Assembly: GCA_012965445.1 (NCBI GenBank)
Contig: DTSJ01000349.1
Coordinates: forward strand, 897 to 8,648
Reading direction: 5' to 3'
Source of the DNA: Candidatus Hydrogenedentota bacterium
GTDB lineage: Bacteria; Hydrogenedentota; Hydrogenedentia; Hydrogenedentiales; GCA-2746185
DNA length: 7,752 nucleotides
Shown here: positions 5,749 to 7,752 of the stretch, one piece after another
How positions within the stretch are numbered: the first letter of the stretch is position 1
How the letters are laid out: each line of letters opens with the position of its first letter
Notes under the pieces: generated by a model
Databases searched by the model: none
What the model was told of the DNA's origin: nothing
The model's input: the letters and a program-made list of their open reading frames with translations, nothing else
Program-made: the position numbers and the translations under genes

Positions 5749-6630
5749 TTAATCTGAATATGTCGCTGGCATCAGCGACCTGAACTGAACGCCCCAGTGC
5801 CCTTCTTTATCCGTGAGCACCCAGAGTGCGGGTACGGTACGATACTTCATGCCGTTCTGGTGATACCGACTAAAGACGAGTTCGAAGGATACCGAACCGG
5901 GGCTGACCTGAACAGGTGTCAGCGAATCGATGGAGCTCATGTGCCAGCCCTCACGCTCGCGCATACCGTCGAAGTCCATTGCCACCAACGGACCAGACGG
6001 ATCGTGGGCCGCGGCGAGAGCTCCGTTGTCGAGCAGAAATGCGTGCGGAAGATTCAAGGTGTCCAGGAGTGCCGCATTGTCCGCACCGTTGAAGGCTGTG
6101 AAAAATTGCTGCACAGCTTCCTCTGCAGAAACCACCGCCTGACGCTGATCAGCGCTCAGTGGCTCCGAGGGAACGATCCCCGGTCCGCGAAACTGCATCC
6201 CCCAGTGATCATCCTTTTTCGTGATCACATAGAAGACGGTGGCGGTGCGATAGGCACTGCCGTCCGCTTTGCGTCTGCTGTACACGACATTGCAATGTAC
6301 TTTTTCGGGAGCACTCCTCGTCACGGTGATTCTGTCAAACGAACTTTTCGCCCAGCCCTCTTGTTCACGCATCCGTTCGAAATCCGTCGAGAAATCTTCC
6401 GGTTCATTCGCGATAATCATGCGCGAGCCTGCCAAAGTGACGTTAGGGAAATTCATCGCCTTTCGAAGCTCAACGTTGTCCGCCTGGTTCCATGCCACCA
6501 TAAAGGAATCGAGCGTACGGCGAGCCGCAGCTTCTGCCTCTGAGGAAGCAGCATGAGAAAAGGGCGTAATTGCGACTACGAGCAGCCAGGCAAGGAAATT
6601 GATCAATCTGCAAACTGAGCGGTCTATCAT
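5749..6630 (-). CDS. Exported protein with two tandem NTF2/SnoaL-like domains
   Basis: This 293-residue protein has a signal peptide at 1-27 (hydrophobic core 10-22, cleavage probably after SHA). Two similar NTF2-like domains follow, at about 31-150 and 168-288. Residues 83-149 and 219-285 align without gaps; by eye about 30 of 67 positions are identical. Shared features are DFxxMRExEGW, SSxD, a SR pair, YRT, and HWGxQFR near each domain's end. Both domains also begin with AW/AF-N-x-A-D-N. This is an internal duplication, possibly forming within one chain the dimer that NTF2-like proteins often make. No catalytic residues could be assigned and the ligand is unknown. The start is the ATG at 6630-6628, 6 nt after AGGAGA. 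An upstream in-frame ATG at 6660 would add ten residues but lacks a ribosome binding site. It is first of three same-strand genes with a related exported NTF2-like protein, suggesting a shared task. Confidence 0.88.
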   Translation of the reverse strand: MIDRSVCRLINFLAWLLVVAITPFSHAASSEAEAAARRTLDSFMVAWNQADNVELRKAMNFPNVTLAGSRMIIANEPEDFSTDFERMREQEGWAKSSFDRITVTRSAPEKVHCNVVYSRRKADGSAYRTATVFYVITKKDDHWGMQFRGPGIVPSEPLSADQRQAVVSAEEAVQQFFTAFNGADNAALLDTLNLPHAFLLDNGALAAAHDPSGPLVAMDFDGMREREGWHMSSIDSLTPVQVSPGSVSFELVFSRYHQNGMKYRTVPALWVLTDKEGHWGVQFRSLMPATYSD

Positions 6631-6636
6631 TACAAG

Positions 6637-6642
6637 TCTCCT
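6637..6642 (-). promoter_or_regulatory. Ribosome binding site that fixes the start of the duplicated NTF2-like gene
   Basis: AGGAGA (complement of 6637-6642) lies 6 nt before the ATG at 6630-6628. The longer in-frame alternative, ATG at 6660-6658, has only AT-rich sequence upstream. Choosing the inner ATG also gives a more ordinary signal peptide. No confident promoter for this gene was found between 6643 and 6804. Confidence 0.7.
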
Positions 6643-6709
6643 GATTCTTCTCAATGTCATGAGAAAATTGTTTCAATACAGCGCACGTAGATCTAAGCGA
6701 TTAAGTATG

Positions 6710-6738
6710 TTGACGAAACCTACTGCAAGACCTATAAT
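6710..6738 (+). promoter_or_regulatory. Near-consensus sigma70 promoter for the serine hydrolase gene
   Basis: TTGACG (6710-6715, 5 of 6 consensus) and TATAAT (6733-6738, perfect) are separated by exactly 17 bp. Transcription would start near 6745, giving an untranslated leader of about 60 nt before the ATG at 6805. This is the strongest promoter sequence in the window and suggests substantial, largely unregulated expression. No obvious operator palindrome covers it. Confidence 0.8.
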
Positions 6739-6804
6739 AATTCGATATCCGCGCGTTTAGCAACTGAATAAAGATCTGAACCCAAACTCCCGGAGGAAAA
6801 ATCA

Positions 6805-7752
6805 ATGAGCGCCATACGACTAATTTGCACATCTCTAATTGTTTCGCTGCTTTGCCTGAACGTTTTTGCGCAGAGCATGCCTACCGCTTCACCGAAGTCA
6901 CTCGGATTCTCCAAAGACCGTCTTGACCGGATTACCGCTTCCATGAACCAGCATGTAGCGGATGGCGATTTTTCGGGAGCTACGGGGCTGATTGCCCGCC
7001 ATGGGAAGATTGTCTATTTCGAAACCTACGGCGATCAAAATCGTGAGTCGAGTACTCCTATGGCTGAAGATACCATTTTTCGGATCTACTCCATGTCCAA
7101 AGCTATTACCGGGGTGGCCGTCATGATTCTTCATGAGGAAGGACACTTTTTCCTTACCGATGCCGTCTCGAAGTATCTTCCCGAGTACGATGAGATGACC
7201 GTGGCCAGCGCGAATAACGAACCCGCAAAAGCAGAGAACCAGATTACGATCCGCGATCTGCTGCGTCACACAGCCGGGATTACCTACGGCGGCGGCGGAA
7301 ACTCCGCGAAGTATTATCGCTCATCCGGTGTAAGGGGCGATCACGATCTTGCAGAGTTTTCGAAACGGCTTGCTACCGTGCCTTTGGAATTCGAACCCGG
7401 CACGGAATGGGAATACGGATACTCCATCGACGTTCTGGGTCGCCTCGTTGAAGTCGTCTCCGGCCAGACCTTCGACGTATTTCTTGAGGACCGCATTTTC
7501 AAACCCCTGGGTATGACAGATACGGCGTTTCACGTTCCGTCGTCCAAGCATGATCGGCTCGCAACTCTCTACTCACCGAATCCCGAGGGTCCCGGGGTAT
7601 ACGTAGCCACATCCCGTGCGCAGGACTCCTACAAAGAACCAGCTGTATTCTTCTCAGGAGGCGGCGGACTCGTCTCTACGACGATGGATTACGCGCGTTT
7701 CTGTCAGATGCTTCTGAACGATGGAGACCTGGACGGCGTCCAGGTACTTGGG
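6805..7752 (+). CDS. Exported beta-lactamase-family serine hydrolase (class C / esterase type), C-terminus cut by window end
   Basis: The frame stays open from ATG 6805 to the window edge (316 codons, no stop). A signal peptide at 1-23 (LIVSLLCLNVFAQ) is followed by the Pfam beta-lactamase domain from about 35. The catalytic S-x-x-K is S96-M-S-K99, in FRIYSMSKAITG. Other family landmarks are ITIRDLLRHTAGI (147-159), the Tyr motif in WEYGYSIDVLGRLVEVVSG (202-220, Tyr206-Ser207 as in EstB-like esterases), IFKPLGMTDTAF (231-242) and SGGGGLVST (284-292). The last motif, H/K-x-G near the C-terminus, lies beyond the window. Relatives include AmpC, D-aminopeptidases, penicillin-binding proteins and esterases. 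The Y-S form rather than AmpC's Y-S-N leans towards an esterase or peptidase, and resistance should not be assumed. GGAGG (6792-6796) is 8 nt before the ATG. The gene is divergent from the NTF2-like gene across 174 bp. Confidence 0.93.
   Translation, partial: MSAIRLICTSLIVSLLCLNVFAQSMPTASPKSLGFSKDRLDRITASMNQHVADGDFSGATGLIARHGKIVYFETYGDQNRESSTPMAEDTIFRIYSMSKAITGVAVMILHEEGHFFLTDAVSKYLPEYDEMTVASANNEPAKAENQITIRDLLRHTAGITYGGGGNSAKYYRSSGVRGDHDLAEFSKRLATVPLEFEPGTEWEYGYSIDVLGRLVEVVSGQTFDVFLEDRIFKPLGMTDTAFHVPSSKHDRLATLYSPNPEGPGVYVATSRAQDSYKEPAVFFSGGGGLVSTTMDYARFCQMLLNDGDLDGVQVLG

Noticed and set aside
4974..5783. Long plus-strand open frame (269 codons) opposite the beta-propeller gene
   Set aside because: It is antisense to a gene with clear family repeats and a signal peptide, has no recognisable domain, and runs across the intergenic gap. 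It is a shadow of codon bias on the other strand.
5797..6543. Plus-strand open frame (248 codons) opposite the duplicated NTF2-like gene
   Set aside because: Its His/Arg-rich composition lacks domain features, and the opposite strand has a ribosome binding site, signal peptide and internal repeat.
6898..7551. Minus-strand open frames at 6898-7269 and 7321-7551 suggesting genes at the right end
   Set aside because: The plus strand is open throughout from 6805 and encodes S-x-x-K and other beta-lactamase-family motifs, so these are shadows.

Overview
This is a bacterial chromosomal window of mixed base composition. Its genes have clear Shine-Dalgarno sequences, and it encodes one lipoprotein and several exported proteins, which suggests a Gram-negative cell. 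The PQQ-like beta-propeller protein opens with a W-P-Q-F-x-G-P-N-R-D type motif, and an exported formylglycine-generating-enzyme homologue is present. That combination is common in environmental Planctomycetes, Verrucomicrobia and related lineages. The phylum is an inference; nothing here fixes it. There is no tRNA, rRNA, CRISPR array, insertion sequence or recognised defence system.

Layout. Positions 1-52 hold the start of a gene leaving the window on the minus strand, with a divergent promoter region to its right. Positions 129-1813 are a two-gene plus-strand operon: a single-pass membrane protein of unknown function overlaps by 4 bp (ATGA) a lipoprotein with the complete catalytic cysteine pair of formylglycine-generating enzyme. 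Positions 1814-2091 contain no intact gene. On the minus strand they carry a short open frame that reads like the extreme C-terminus of a CheA histidine kinase, apparently a truncated remnant. Positions 2092-2460 encode a stand-alone CheY-like receiver protein, and 2529-3725 an AI-2E/PerM-family membrane transporter with an extra acidic loop. Convergent to these, 6630-3788 on the minus strand carries three exported proteins in a row: a tandem-duplicated NTF2/SnoaL-like protein, a PQQ-like beta-propeller protein, and a single-domain NTF2/SnoaL-like protein. Finally, a near-consensus sigma70 promoter drives a beta-lactamase-family serine hydrolase (6805 onward) that runs off the right edge.

How the genes fit together. 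Most products act at or outside the cytoplasmic membrane. The FGE homologue would be expected to modify sulfatases, but no sulfatase and no C-x-P-x-R substrate motif was seen in the window, so its substrates must lie elsewhere. The three minus-strand genes look like one functional group by orientation and shared export, but their substrates cannot be read from sequence. The most noteworthy observations are the exported FGE with an intact active site, the CheA remnant beside an orphan receiver, and the duplicated NTF2-like protein. No convincing wholly new system was identified.
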